Shown in pieces: positions 17,471-26,336 of a stretch of DNA of 64,000 nt. A program made the position numbers and the translations under genes. Origin of the DNA: Rhodococcus sp. 1168 (lineage in GTDB: Bacteria; Actinomycetota; Actinomycetes; Mycobacteriales; Mycobacteriaceae). How positions within the stretch are numbered: position 1 is the first letter of the stretch; every line of letters begins with the position of its first letter. The notes under the pieces were generated by a model. That model was not told the DNA's origin and did not search any database. It worked only from the letters and a program-made list of their open reading frames with translations. The stretch is from the NCBI RefSeq assembly GCF_002091955.1, contig NZ_MKKY01000036.1:186001-250000 (forward strand). Reading direction: 5' to 3'.

Positions 17471-18883
17471 ATGTCCAAAACGTTCGTCGGCGTGCGGCTG
17501 CGGCAGCTTCGATCCGAGCGCAAGATGAGCCAGGTCGCACTGGCTGGTCAGCTCGAGATCTCGGCGAGCTACCTCAACCAGATCGAACACGACGTCCGCC
17601 CTCTGACAGTGCCCGTGCTGCTTCGCATTTCCGAGGTTTTCGGTGTCGATACCTCCTTCTTTTCTTCGGAGGACGACACCAGGCTCGTCGCCGAGCTTCG
17701 AGAGGTCGCACTGGACCAGGACATGGGCATCGCTGCCGACGCTCACGAGATCGCTCAGATGGTCTCGTCTCATCCGCAGTTGGCTCGGGCGATGGTGAAC
17801 ATGCACCGCCGGTACCGCAATACGACGGCTCAACTCGCGGCCGCTACCGACGAGCGATTCAGCGACGGCAGTGGCAGCGGTTCCATCAGTAAACCGCACG
17901 AGGAAGTCCGCGACTACTTCTATCAACGGCAGAACTATTTGCACGAGTTGGACACCGCCGCAGAGGAGTTGACCTCTCGTATCCGATTCCACCGCGCCGA
18001 CGTCGGTGGTGAGATCGCCCGGCGGCTCGAAACTGTCTACGAGGTACAGATCGTCAATCGAATCGACCTCGGCGAGAATGTTCTGCACCGATTCGATCCG
18101 CGTACCCGGGTTCTGGAAATTTCCACGCACCTCTCGGGCGGTCAGAAGGTTTTCAAGTACGCGGCCGAGTTGGCCTACCTCGAATGCGCCGATCTACTGG
18201 ACAAGATGGTGGAGGAGGGCGGTTTCACGAGCGAACAATCGAAGAAGCTCGCGATACTCGGGTTTGCCAATTATTTCGCTGCTGCCACCGTTCTTCCGTA
18301 TCGCCAGTTCCATGATGTGGCAGAGGAATTTCGCTACGACATCGAGCGATTGTCGGCCTTCTTCTCGGTCGGCTACGAGACTGTCTGCCACCGCCTTTCG
18401 ACGCTCCAACGGCCGAAGCTTCGTGGAGTTCCATTCTCTTTCGTCCGTGTCGACCGTGCCGGAAATATGTCCAAGAGACAGTCGGCGACCGGTTTTCACT
18501 TTTCCTCCAGCGGCGGTACGTGCCCACTGTGGAACGTGTACGAGACCTTCGCCTACCCGGGCAAGATCATGACGCAGATAGCCGAGATGCCGGACGGGCG
18601 TAGCTATCTGTGGATTGCCCGCACGGTCGAACGACGGGCCGCGCGCTACGGCCAGCCGACCAAGACGTTCGCCATCGGTTTGGGGTGCGAGCTCCGGCAT
18701 GCAACTCGGTTGGTCTACGCCGATGGGCTCGATCTACACGGTTCGGCCGTGGCCACTCCGATCGGCGCGGGTTGCCGAGTGTGCGAGCGGTCGAACTGCC
18801 CGCAACGTGCGTTCCCCCCGCTCGGTAAAGACCTCGATATCGATGAGCATCGGAGCTCGGTCTCGCCGTATCGCGTTCGGTGA
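17471..18883 (+). CDS. ramB: RamB-type regulator of acetate metabolism
   Basis: A 470-residue regulator. Residues about 7-62 are an XRE HTH (LRQLRSERKMSQVALAGQLE, then ISASYLNQIEHDVRPLTVPV). Residues about 150-330 form the IrrE/DUF955-like domain without the HExxH zinc motif (ELAYLECADLLDKMV), and the C-terminus is the short-chain fatty-acyl regulator domain (DUF2083) ending in a cysteine cluster, CRVCERSNCPQRAFPP. In C. glutamicum and M. tuberculosis RamB represses or tunes aceA and its own gene depending on carbon source. Its location next to aceA and the boxes upstream of aceA agree. M. tuberculosis has the same pair (Rv0465c, Rv0467). Confidence 0.92.
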   Translation: MSKTFVGVRLRQLRSERKMSQVALAGQLEISASYLNQIEHDVRPLTVPVLLRISEVFGVDTSFFSSEDDTRLVAELREVALDQDMGIAADAHEIAQMVSSHPQLARAMVNMHRRYRNTTAQLAAATDERFSDGSGSGSISKPHEEVRDYFYQRQNYLHELDTAAEELTSRIRFHRADVGGEIARRLETVYEVQIVNRIDLGENVLHRFDPRTRVLEISTHLSGGQKVFKYAAELAYLECADLLDKMVEEGGFTSEQSKKLAILGFANYFAAATVLPYRQFHDVAEEFRYDIERLSAFFSVGYETVCHRLSTLQRPKLRGVPFSFVRVDRAGNMSKRQSATGFHFSSSGGTCPLWNVYETFAYPGKIMTQIAEMPDGRSYLWIARTVERRAARYGQPTKTFAIGLGCELRHATRLVYADGLDLHGSAVATPIGAGCRVCERSNCPQRAFPPLGKDLDIDEHRSSVSPYRVR

Positions 18884-18911
18884 TGTCACCGATTCGGCGT
18901 ATCCCCGAGGC

Positions 18912-19689
18912 TCACTTCTCCTTGCGCAGCATCGCGCCCGCCGCAGCGAAGGCCGCGACCCGGCGGACCAGTGTCGGCGGCACCGCCGGTTTGCCCTCCC
19001 ATAGGCGGTACAGCGTGGACATGCTCAGGACCAGCCTTTCCGGTGAGCCCCACTTCGAGAATGGCACGAATTCCGGGGACGCCATCATGTTGCGGGCGGC
19101 ATGCACCGATTCGACTCCCGCATCGAAATGTTGGCGTCCGGCCGCGTCCACTCACGTCCAATAAGCCCGGAGCTTGCGCACCTCGTCGAGGCCGCAGATC
19201 GGACCATGGCCCGGAACGTAGACCGCCGCATCGAGCGCGATCAGATGGTCGAGTGCATCCATCCAATTCGAGAGTGGGCCGTGCCAGAGCATCGGGGTCG
19301 AACCGATGAACAGCAGATCGCCTACGACACCACACCTGCGTCCGGTACGTGGGCGATCAGGTCCCCCGCTGTGTGCGCCGGACCGAGATATCGCAACTGG
19401 ACCTGACGTGTCCCTACGTCGATCCGCTCGGTCACTTCGAACGTCTGATCCGGCAGCCTCGGCAGCCTTCGTGGGAACCTCGCCCCTCCACGAACTGTGT
19501 TCATGTAGGTTCCGACGTCGCCGACGCCACCCGCTTCGCCCATCGGGTGTCCCACACGGTGTCGACCACCATCGACGCTGCCCCTCGGTCGACAATCAAC
19601 CCGGTGTTCGTCTGGCCCCAACTACCTGGTGGTCGCAGGAACGCCCACACCCTGTCGGCGATTTGTTGCAGTCCTTCACCTGCGCTCAT
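18912..19689 (-). pseudogene. Metallo-beta-lactamase-fold hydrolase, broken
   Basis: Reading on the minus strand, a once continuous gene is spread over several frames. It starts at 19689 (MSAGEGLQQIADRVWAFLRP, TGLIVDRGAASMVVDTVWDT), continues in a second frame (YMNTVRGGARFPRRLPRLP, LRYLGPAHTAGDLIAHVPDA), then a third (VGDLLFIGSTPMLWHGPLSN, AAVYVPGHGPICGLDEV). A TGA at 19152-19154 then interrupts the same third frame before VDAAGRQHFDAGVESVHAAR. At least two frameshifts and one nonsense codon are therefore present. The HxHxDH zinc motif region is missing or destroyed. The family cleaves thioesters, lactones or similar bonds; the substrate of the ancestor is unknown. Confidence 0.8.
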
Positions 19690-19741
19690 GGGTCAGCACG
19701 TTACCTGTGTGCTCGGCATCCATGCCCATTACCGCCACCGG

Positions 19742-20257
19742 TCAATTGTCCTCGATTTCTTCGTTTTCGAAGCGGGCATTACGTTTGCGCATGTACCAGA
19801 TCACTGCTCCCACAGCGCCGCCGCCGACAATCGCGCCGACGAGCCCACCCGCCCATGAACTGGCCTGCGAGTACACGCCCGGCTGCAAGGTCATCAGCAC
19901 GCTGACGTATCCGACTGCGAAGAGCACTCCCACCACGATCGCGCGAACCCGAACCAGTTTCGACGCCGTGTAGAGGTTGACTCCGCGGGCCGCCGAGTAA
20001 CCGGCGGTCGCGAAGTTGATCAGTGTCGAGACGACGAGGATGCCCAGACCGATCCAGGCTCCGGTTCGACCGACTACCCACGGCAGTATCGCGGCGCTGA
20101 TCAGCGATGCCCACGCAAAGAGCTGAAAGCCGATGGCAGAGGCCTCGTTCCACACATCGCGCTGGCGTTCGTCGTCGTAGAATTCATCGTCGAGATCGCC
20201 GACGAACCGCATTGCTTTGATGAACGGACCTGCCGTGATGGATGTGCTCATGGTCAT
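19742..20257 (-). CDS. Membrane protein paired with XRE regulator
   Basis: A 171-residue protein with an acidic N-terminus (GDLDDEFYDDERQRDVWNEA) and four hydrophobic helices (AIGFQLFAWASLISAAILPW; IGLGILVVSTLINFATAGY; IVVGVLFAVGYVSVLMTL; GLVGAIVGGGAVGAVIWYM) followed by a charged tail. It overlaps the small XRE gene upstream by ATGA. Such XRE-membrane pairs are common in Gram-positives (DUF2178/DUF3796-like) but function is unknown. Confidence 0.7.
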   Translation of the reverse strand: MTMSTSITAGPFIKAMRFVGDLDDEFYDDERQRDVWNEASAIGFQLFAWASLISAAILPWVVGRTGAWIGLGILVVSTLINFATAGYSAARGVNLYTASKLVRVRAIVVGVLFAVGYVSVLMTLQPGVYSQASSWAGGLVGAIVGGGAVGAVIWYMRKRNARFENEEIEDN

Positions 20258-20466
20258 CGCTCCTCGGTCGCAAAAAGTGTTTCTACAGTGGTGTTCAATG
20301 CTGCGGCCAGTTCGAGAGCCAGATAGACGCTCGGGGCATAGTCACCGCCTTCGACGGAGACGATGCTCTGCCTGCTGACTCCGCATGCCTTACCCAGCTC
20401 CGCCTGAGTGAGCCGGGCTGCTTTTCGGTGTTCGCGCACCGTGTTGGTCCTGAGTGCGTCGGCCAT
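20254..20466 (-). CDS. Small XRE-family regulator
   Basis: A 70-residue single-domain HTH: MADALRTNTVREHRKAARLT, then QAELGKACGVSRQSIVSVEG and YAPSVYLALELAAALNTTVE with LFATEER at the end. This is the compact YozG/HipB-like form that usually controls its own two-gene operon with a membrane protein. ATG 20466 is chosen because it begins MADAL with the classic domain length; the frame opens four codons earlier. It overlaps the downstream membrane gene by 4 bp. Confidence 0.85.
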   Translation of the reverse strand: MADALRTNTVREHRKAARLTQAELGKACGVSRQSIVSVEGGDYAPSVYLALELAAALNTTVETLFATEER

Positions 20467-20484
20467 AACGAAAGTCAAGCGGAC

Positions 20485-20516
20485 TTGTCATTTAATGTCA
20501 ACCCGGTTTGTCATTT
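20485..20516. promoter_or_regulatory. Direct repeat upstream of the XRE gene
   Basis: TTGTCATTT occurs at 20485-20493 and again at 20508-20516, a 23-bp spacing, 19 bp upstream of the XRE start. A further TGTCAA lies between them. This is a plausible autoregulatory operator, but no consensus exists to test it against. Confidence 0.35.
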
Positions 20517-20719
20517 TCGGGCGGCAAGGCACACCCAATTCTGCGGGGTTCGACACCACCGAATCCCTCTTGTCGGACGAATCATCCACGGGCCGAGAGT
20601 TAACAGCGGCGTAATGGACGAAATAGAGCCGTCACCGGGCAACATATCCGCGCAATACTTGCCCTTTACTGTCTGCAATCGCGAATACAACTCCGTATAC
20701 AAGCGAAAGGGCGTCGAAG

Positions 20720-21994
20720 ATGCCTTCAGTTTCCTCGAGCAAAATGGCCACACATGTACTGGTTGCTCCTCTCGCTGTGGCCCTGGTCGGCTTGGCGCTC
20801 ACCGCGTGCGGTAGCAAAGCCGGTGACACCACCTCAGCGGACGGCGCGGCGACAGCCGAGTCCTGCGTGGACACATCTGGCGACACCATCAAGGTCGGCT
20901 CGCTCAACTCGCTCTCCGGAACAATGGCGATCAGTGAAGTGACGGTGCGTGATTCGATCGCCTTGGCCGTCGAAGAAATCAACGCAGTAGGCGGAGTCGA
21001 CGGCAAGCAGATCCAAGTCGTCGCCGAGGACGGCGCGTCCGAGCCCACGGTATTCGCGGAGAAGGCCGAGAAGTTGATCAGCAGTGACTGCGTCGCAGCT
21101 GTTTTCGGTGGCTGGACGTCGTCGAGCCGTAAGGCGATGTTGCCGGTGTTCGAGGACAACGACGCGCTGCTCTACTACCCAGTCCAGTACGAGGGCCTCG
21201 AGTCCTCCGACAACATCTTCTACACCGGTGCAACCACGAATCAGCAGATCGTCCCCGCACTCGACTACTTGAAGGAAAAGGGCGTCAAGTCGCTGTACCT
21301 GGTCGGTAGCGACTATGTATTCCCGCAGACCGCCAACCGTGAGATCAAGGCCTACGCGGCGGCCAACGGTATCGAGATCAAGGGTGAGGACTACACCCCA
21401 CTCGGTTCGACGGACTTCTCCACGATCGTGAACAAGGTCCGCTCCGCCGACGCCGACGCCGTGTTCAACACCCTCAACGGCGACTCCAATGTCGCCTTCT
21501 TCCGCGAGTACACCAACGCGGGCCTCAAAGCTGCTGACATGCCGGTCCTCTCGGTATCCATCGCCGAGGAAGAAGTTGCCGGAATCGGCGCGCAGAACAT
21601 CGAAGGCCAGTTGACGGCGTGGAACTACTACCAGACTGTCGACAGCCCGGAGAACAAGAAGTTCGTCGCCGACTACAAGGCGAAATACGGTGCGGACAAG
21701 CCCACCTCCGACCCGATGGAAGCCGCCTACACCTCGGTGTACCTGTGGAAGAACACCGTGGAGAAGGCAAACTCCTTCGCAGTCGGTGACATTCAGGCCG
21801 CAGCGGACGGCGTCAGCTTCGCCGCCCCCGAAGGTGAGGTCGTCATCGACGGCGCCAACCACCACATCTCGAAGACTGCACGTATCGGTGAAGTTCGTCC
21901 CGACGGCCTGATCTACACCATCTGGGAATCCCCGTCGCCGATCGCACCCGATCCGTTCCTCGAGACCTACGAGTGGGCTTCCGACCTCAACTAA
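20720..21994 (+). CDS. urtA: Urea ABC transporter substrate-binding lipoprotein
   Basis: A 424-residue lipoprotein that captures urea (or short amides) outside the membrane. The signal peptide runs from MPSVSSSKMATHV through VAPLAVALVGLALTAC, with lipobox LTAC at about residue 30. The mature protein has the UrtA/FmdD signatures DTIKVGSLNSLSGTMAISE, VFGGWTSSSRKAMLPVFE, LLYYPVQYEGLESS and FYTGATTNQQIVPALDYL. It is followed by a strong hairpin and then urtBCDE, the normal order. No urease genes are in the window. Confidence 0.95.
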   Translation: MPSVSSSKMATHVLVAPLAVALVGLALTACGSKAGDTTSADGAATAESCVDTSGDTIKVGSLNSLSGTMAISEVTVRDSIALAVEEINAVGGVDGKQIQVVAEDGASEPTVFAEKAEKLISSDCVAAVFGGWTSSSRKAMLPVFEDNDALLYYPVQYEGLESSDNIFYTGATTNQQIVPALDYLKEKGVKSLYLVGSDYVFPQTANREIKAYAAANGIEIKGEDYTPLGSTDFSTIVNKVRSADADAVFNTLNGDSNVAFFREYTNAGLKAADMPVLSVSIAEEEVAGIGAQNIEGQLTAWNYYQTVDSPENKKFVADYKAKYGADKPTSDPMEAAYTSVYLWKNTVEKANSFAVGDIQAAADGVSFAAPEGEVVIDGANHHISKTARIGEVRPDGLIYTIWESPSPIAPDPFLETYEWASDLN

Positions 21995-22012
21995 TTCCCA
22001 GGCACTTCACGT

Positions 22013-22055
22013 AGATGAGTGGACATGCAGCTCGCGAAAGCATGTCCACTCATCT
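22013..22055 (+). terminator. 16-bp perfect hairpin between urtA and urtB
   Basis: AGATGAGTGGACATGC (22013-22028) pairs perfectly with GCATGTCCACTCATCT (22040-22055) around an 11-nt loop. It is 18 bp past the urtA stop and ends 17 bp before the AAAGGA ribosome site of urtB. There is no U-tract. It probably acts as a partial terminator or mRNA stabiliser. Confidence 0.7.
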
Positions 22056-22084
22056 GTGCGGAGCTGCACTGTAAAGGAGTGCTC

Positions 22085-22969
22085 ATGGATGTCGTAGTCG
22101 GGCAGCTTTTCACCGGATTGAGTATCGGATCGATTCTTCTACTCGCCGCATTGGGACTCTCGCTGACCTTCGGTCAGATGGGTGTCATCAACATGGCTCA
22201 TGGTGAGTTCATCATGGCCGGCTCGTACACCGCGTACGTCGTACAACAACTCGTCTCCACCGGCGGTGCATCGCTGTTCATCTCGCTGATCGTCGGGTTC
22301 TTCGTCGGCGGCGCCATGGGCGTTCTGCTCGAGGTGACTCTGATCCGTCGCATGTACCACCGCCCGCTCGACACGCTGCTGGTGACATTCGGTGTCGGGC
22401 TCATCCTGCAGCAGTGTGCGCGCGATATCTTCGGCGCCCCCGCCGTCAACGTAGTCTCACCGGGCTGGCTGTCCGGTGGCATCGACATCCTCGGCGCTGT
22501 CGTTCCCAAGACCCGCATCTTCATTCTGGTTCTCGCCGTGATCTGTGTTCTCGCTTTGTCGTTCGCCCTCGCGAGGACACCGATGGGGCGACGCATCCGC
22601 GCAGTCGTGCAGAACCGGGACCTGGCCGAGACGTCGGGCATCTCGAGCCGTCGGACCGATATTTCGACGTTCTTCATCGGGTCCGGCCTCGCCGGTGTCG
22701 CCGGTGTCGCGTTGACGCTCATCGGTTCGACGAGCTCCACCGTCGGGCAGAGCTACCTGATCGACGCTTTCCTGGTGGTCGTCGTCGGCGGACTCGGCCA
22801 GATCAAGGGTGCGGTCATCGCCGCGTTCGCGCTCGGCATCCTCAATTCGTTCATCGAGTACAACACGACTGCCTCGATCGCCAAGGTCATCGTATTCGTG
22901 CTGATCGTGTTCTTCCTTCAAGCCCGCCCACAGGGTCTGTTCGCGGTCAAGACAAGGAGTTTGGTATGA
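22085..22969 (+). CDS. urtB: Urea ABC transporter permease UrtB
   Basis: A 294-residue branched-chain-amino-acid-type permease with about eight membrane helices. Family marks are LFTGLSIGSILLLAALGLSL, FGQMGVINMAHGEFIMAG and the EAA-like loop MGRRIRAVVQNRDLAETSG. ATG 22085 is chosen because AAAGGAG lies 7-12 bp upstream; the frame opens earlier, but those codons run through the hairpin. It overlaps urtC by ATGA. With UrtC it forms the membrane channel for urea uptake. Confidence 0.93.
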   Translation: MDVVVGQLFTGLSIGSILLLAALGLSLTFGQMGVINMAHGEFIMAGSYTAYVVQQLVSTGGASLFISLIVGFFVGGAMGVLLEVTLIRRMYHRPLDTLLVTFGVGLILQQCARDIFGAPAVNVVSPGWLSGGIDILGAVVPKTRIFILVLAVICVLALSFALARTPMGRRIRAVVQNRDLAETSGISSRRTDISTFFIGSGLAGVAGVALTLIGSTSSTVGQSYLIDAFLVVVVGGLGQIKGAVIAAFALGILNSFIEYNTTASIAKVIVFVLIVFFLQARPQGLFAVKTRSLV

Positions 22970-24057
22970 GCACCTTCGTCCAGAAGCGTGGCGCCTGGCT
23001 GGGATTCGCCCTCGCCGCCGTCCTCCTGTTCGCGGTCGCACCGGCCGTGCTCAGCGAATTCCGGCTCAACCTTGCCGGCAAGTTCATCTGCTACGCCATC
23101 GTTGCGGTCGGCATCGGATTAGCCTGGGGCCGTGGCGGAATGCTCACGCTTGGGCAAGGAGTGTTCTTCGGGCTCGGTGCTTACATCATGGCCATGCATC
23201 TGAAGATCTCCGATGCCGACCTCCGCGGTGACGCGGTGCCGGATTTCATGTCCATCGCCGGGATTCGCGAACTGCCTTCGTATTGGGTTCCGTTCGCTTC
23301 GCCGTTGGTGACGATTCTCGGAATTCTGTTCATCCCGGCTCTCGTCGCGCTCGTTCTCGGCCTCGGTGTCTTCAAACGACGTGTCAAGGGCGCGTACTTC
23401 GCGATCCTGAGCCAGGCTCTCGCGGCTGCCTTCGCTATTCTGTTGGTGGGTCAGCAGACCACGGGCGGATCCAACGGGCTCAACAGATTCCGGACGTTCT
23501 TCGGGTTCAACCTCAATGATCCGGCCAACAAGCAGATGCTGTTCTTCATCGCGGCCGGTGTACTGCTGGCGGTCGTCGCCATCACTCGCCAGCTCATGTA
23601 TTCCCGCTATGGAGAACTGCTCGTCGCGGTCCGCGATCAGGAAGAACGAGTGCGCTTCCTGGGGTACGACCCAGCCGATGTGAAGATCGTCGCCTACGTG
23701 ACTGCGGCATTCTTCGCCGGCCTCGCCGGGGCGCTCTTCGTGCCGATCGTCGGCATCGTCTCCCCCAATGACGTCGGCGTCGTTCCTTCCATCGCGTTCC
23801 TCATCGGAGTGGCGATCGGCGGACGCAGCACCCTGCTGGGACCTGTCCTCGGCGCACTCGGTGTGGCCTGGGCGCAAACAACTCTGTCCGAACAATTTCC
23901 GTCAGGCTGGACCTACGCCCAAGGACTGCTGTTCATCGTCGTGGTCGGGTTCTTCCCCGCAGGCGTCGCAGGGCTGTTCACTCTCCGACGTCGCAAGAAA
24001 GCTGCAGACGAACCCGGCACCGTCATCGATGTGGAAGAGAAGGAGCTCGCCCGATGA
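22966..24057 (+). CDS. urtC: Urea ABC transporter permease UrtC
   Basis: A 363-residue second permease subunit. Motifs: IGLAWGRGGMLTLGQGVFFG, LGAYIMAMHLKI, VKGAYFAILSQALAAAFAIL, QQTTGGSNGLNRF and the EAA-like MYSRYGELLVAVRDQEERVR with FLGYD. ATG 22966 overlaps the urtB stop (ATGA), and the C-terminus ends in a charged cytosolic tail (VIDVEEKELAR). The much longer frame opening at 22414 is read out of phase through urtB and is not coding before 22966. Confidence 0.93.
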   Translation: MSTFVQKRGAWLGFALAAVLLFAVAPAVLSEFRLNLAGKFICYAIVAVGIGLAWGRGGMLTLGQGVFFGLGAYIMAMHLKISDADLRGDAVPDFMSIAGIRELPSYWVPFASPLVTILGILFIPALVALVLGLGVFKRRVKGAYFAILSQALAAAFAILLVGQQTTGGSNGLNRFRTFFGFNLNDPANKQMLFFIAAGVLLAVVAITRQLMYSRYGELLVAVRDQEERVRFLGYDPADVKIVAYVTAAFFAGLAGALFVPIVGIVSPNDVGVVPSIAFLIGVAIGGRSTLLGPVLGALGVAWAQTTLSEQFPSGWTYAQGLLFIVVVGFFPAGVAGLFTLRRRKKAADEPGTVIDVEEKELAR

Positions 24058-24872
24058 TTCACGTCGACAACCATCAGCCGACGTTCGGTGGCAACGCCGG
24101 AATGTCGAGCCAGTACCTCGAAGTACGCGGACTCACCGTGAGCTTCGACGGATTCAAGGCCAACACCAACGTCGATCTGACGCTCATGCAGGGCGATCTG
24201 CGGTTCCTCATCGGACCCAACGGCGCCGGCAAGACCACCCTGATCGACGCCATCACCGGACTGGTACCCGCAACCGGGTCGATCACCAAGTCCGGCGTCG
24301 AACTGCTCGGTAAGAAGGTGCACCAGATCGCCAGACTCGGCGTCGGACGAACGTTCCAGACTGCCAGCATCTTCGAACAGCTCACTGTCCTGCAGAACCT
24401 CGACATCGCAGCCGGGGCAGGACGTTCGATCATGACCATGCTGCGCCGCCGCACTGCGGTCTCGCCCGAGATCGAGGAGGCGCTCGAGACCATCGGTCTG
24501 ACCGAAGAGAGGAACAAGCCGGCGGGCATACTTGCCCATGGCCAGAAGCAGTGGCTGGAAATCGGAATGCTGTTGGTGCAGAACGCCGATGTACTGCTTC
24601 TCGACGAGCCGGTTGCCGGGATGAGCCATGAGGAACGCGAGCAGACCGGCGAATTGCTTCGCCGGATCGGCGGCGAACGGACCGTCGTCGTCGTCGAGCA
24701 CGACATGGACTTCATGCGAGCATTCGCGACGTCGGTGACAGTTCTTGCCGCTGGGCGCATCCTGTCCGAAGGCACCGTCGCCGAGGTACAGGCCGACCCC
24801 AAGGTTCAAGAGGTCTACCTCGGTACCGCCGCCGCGGGCGCCGACGCCACACTAGGAGACAAACATGCTTGA
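24054..24872 (+). CDS. urtD: Urea ABC transporter ATPase UrtD
   Basis: A 272-residue LivG-type ATPase. Walker A GPNGAGKTTLIDAITG, Q-loop GRTFQTASIFEQLTV, signature LAHGQKQWLEIGM (the usual UrtD replacement of LSGGQ), Walker B VLLLDEPVAGMSHEE and switch VVEHDMDFM. ATG 24054 overlaps the urtC stop by 4 bp; an alternative ATG at 24102 (MSSQYLEVRG) would give the more usual length. It powers urea import with UrtE. Confidence 0.93.
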   Translation: MIHVDNHQPTFGGNAGMSSQYLEVRGLTVSFDGFKANTNVDLTLMQGDLRFLIGPNGAGKTTLIDAITGLVPATGSITKSGVELLGKKVHQIARLGVGRTFQTASIFEQLTVLQNLDIAAGAGRSIMTMLRRRTAVSPEIEEALETIGLTEERNKPAGILAHGQKQWLEIGMLLVQNADVLLLDEPVAGMSHEEREQTGELLRRIGGERTVVVVEHDMDFMRAFATSVTVLAAGRILSEGTVAEVQADPKVQEVYLGTAAAGADATLGDKHA

Positions 24873-25557
24873 ACTCGTCGACGTACGCACCGGTTACGGC
24901 CGCAGCGAGGTCGTCCATGGAGTCTCACTGACCGTCCCCGCCGACGGCGTCGCCGCGGTCATGGGTCACAACGGTGCAGGCAAGACGACTCTGCTCCGGG
25001 CCGCCGTCGGCCTGCTCGCGGTCAACTCGGGGAAGGTCCTCTTCGACGGTGAGGATGTCAGCTCGCTACGCCCCAGCGCTCGCGTCGCGCGCGGTCTTGC
25101 CTATGTCCCGCAGGGCCAGCAATCGTTCGGCCAGTTGACCACGGCCGAGAACCTACAGGTCGTCGCCGACGGACGCACGCGGGGTAAGGCTTTGATCGGT
25201 GAGGCCCTCGACCTGTTCCCCGCGTTGAAGGAACTGCTCACCAGGCGTGCGGGTCTTCTGTCCGGTGGTCAACGTCAGCAGTTGGCGATAGCCCGTGCAC
25301 TCATCACCGAGCCGAAGATGCTCATTCTCGACGAGCCGACCGAGGGTATTCAGCCATCCGTCGTCGCGGAGATCGAACGAACGATTCTCGATCTCACGCG
25401 GCGCGGCGGACTCGGAGTGTTGCTGGTGGAACAACACATCGGGTTCGCGCTCGAATCTTCCCAGAACTACTACATTCTCGAGGCCGGGCGCATCACGTCC
25501 ACCGGCGCGGGCGGTAGCGAGTCCGAGGCCGATGTCCGCGCAGCCATGGCGATCTGA
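24865..25557 (+). CDS. urtE: Urea ABC transporter ATPase UrtE
   Basis: A 230-residue LivF-type ATPase. Walker A GHNGAGKTTLLRAAVG, YVPQGQQSFGQLTTAENL, signature LLSGGQRQQLAIARAL, Walker B MLILDEPTEGIQPS and switch VLLVEQHIGFAL. It overlaps urtD by 8 bp and is the last of five co-oriented urt genes, so urtABCDE is a single operon, probably under nitrogen control. No confident GlnR or AmtR box was found upstream of urtA. Confidence 0.94.
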   Translation: MLELVDVRTGYGRSEVVHGVSLTVPADGVAAVMGHNGAGKTTLLRAAVGLLAVNSGKVLFDGEDVSSLRPSARVARGLAYVPQGQQSFGQLTTAENLQVVADGRTRGKALIGEALDLFPALKELLTRRAGLLSGGQRQQLAIARALITEPKMLILDEPTEGIQPSVVAEIERTILDLTRRGGLGVLLVEQHIGFALESSQNYYILEAGRITSTGAGGSESEADVRAAMAI

Positions 25558-25623
25558 ACGGTACTTCCATGCCGCGCAGGGACCTTCGCGAGAAGGTGAA
25601 AAAGCTTCGACGAGGCGAGGACC

Positions 25624-25761
25624 ATGATGATGGCGCACATTCCCTCGCAGGAGAAAACTGTCATCGCCCGTGCCGAGCAGGCGGCGTCGATGGCGGGGCG
25701 CTACGGATCTGATGCACCGCTCATGCCCACGAAGACCGAGTGCTCGTTTCCCGGTACCTGA
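25624..25761 (+). CDS. Possible small ORF downstream of urtE
   Basis: A 45-codon frame starting at three consecutive ATG codons (MMMAHIPSQEKTVIARAEQA) and ending TECSFPGT. A purine-rich CGAGGCGAGGACC precedes it. It could be a short peptide or the remnant of a longer gene in the 230-bp gap between urtE and the AhpD-like gene. No family recognised. Confidence 0.25.
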   Translation: MMMAHIPSQEKTVIARAEQAASMAGRYGSDAPLMPTKTECSFPGT

Positions 25762-25786
25762 CGGGAGCCGCAGGTAGCGTCGGGGC

Positions 25787-26320
25787 GTGAGCTCACCGCG
25801 TATTGCGTCCGGAACGTTCAAGGATCTAGGCCCGGTCAACTGGGTGTTGTGGCGCGTCCTGTCGAAAGCCGCAGGCGCGCCCAACGCGCATCTTTTCAGC
25901 ACCTTGGGACGCACCCGCGGCCTCTTCCGAGGCTGGTTGTTCTACAGCGGGAAGCTGATGCCCGGCGGCCGCATCTCACGCAAGGAAACGGAAGTGGTGA
26001 TCAACCGCATCGCACACGTACGTGACTGCGGTTACGAGATGGACCATCACCGCCGAATCGGCAGACGCGTCGGAGTGACCGAAGCCCTTCTTGCCCAAGT
26101 GAAAGAAGGGCCGACAGCGGTCGGTCTGGGTGATCGCTACCGAGCGATACTCACCGCGACCGACGAACTACTGGCCACCAAGAACCTGTCGGACGAAACC
26201 TGGGCAGCCTTGGCACGCGAGTTCGACGAACGCCAGCTGATCGAATTTCTGTTGCTGGTCGGGCAGTACGACAGCTTGGCGACGACTATCGAAACTCTGC
26301 GAATAGAACGCGACTTCTGA
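25787..26320 (+). CDS. AhpD-like carboxymuconolactone decarboxylase family protein
   Basis: A 177-residue all-helical protein. The family core is LFYSGKLMPGGRISRKETEV and VINRIAHVRDCGYEMDHHRR, where a single cysteine and the following His-His replace the CxxC of true AhpD, as in many CMD-domain proteins. A C-terminal helix LSDETWAALAREFDERQLIE follows. M. tuberculosis Rv0464c, between lpdC and ramB, is of this family, so this is probably its orthologue. Starts with GTG 25787. Biochemical role unknown; peroxidase or decarboxylase activity is only a family guess. Confidence 0.82.
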   Translation: MSSPRIASGTFKDLGPVNWVLWRVLSKAAGAPNAHLFSTLGRTRGLFRGWLFYSGKLMPGGRISRKETEVVINRIAHVRDCGYEMDHHRRIGRRVGVTEALLAQVKEGPTAVGLGDRYRAILTATDELLATKNLSDETWAALAREFDERQLIEFLLLVGQYDSLATTIETLRIERDF

Positions 26321-26336
26321 ACGAGACCGGTTGCGG

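Noticed and set aside
20254-20478. XRE/membrane pair as a toxin-antitoxin module
   Set aside because: The membrane protein is a 171-residue multi-helix protein with no toxin features; autoregulated XRE-membrane pairs of this kind are widespread.
20599-20650. Possible GlnR-type GTnAC half sites upstream of urtA (GTTAAC, GTCAC)
   Set aside because: Only isolated half sites with poor spacing; not enough to call a nitrogen-control box.
22414-22965. N-terminal extension of the urtC frame through urtB
   Set aside because: The extension is Arg/His-rich out-of-frame reading of urtB; urtC homology begins exactly at ATG 22966.
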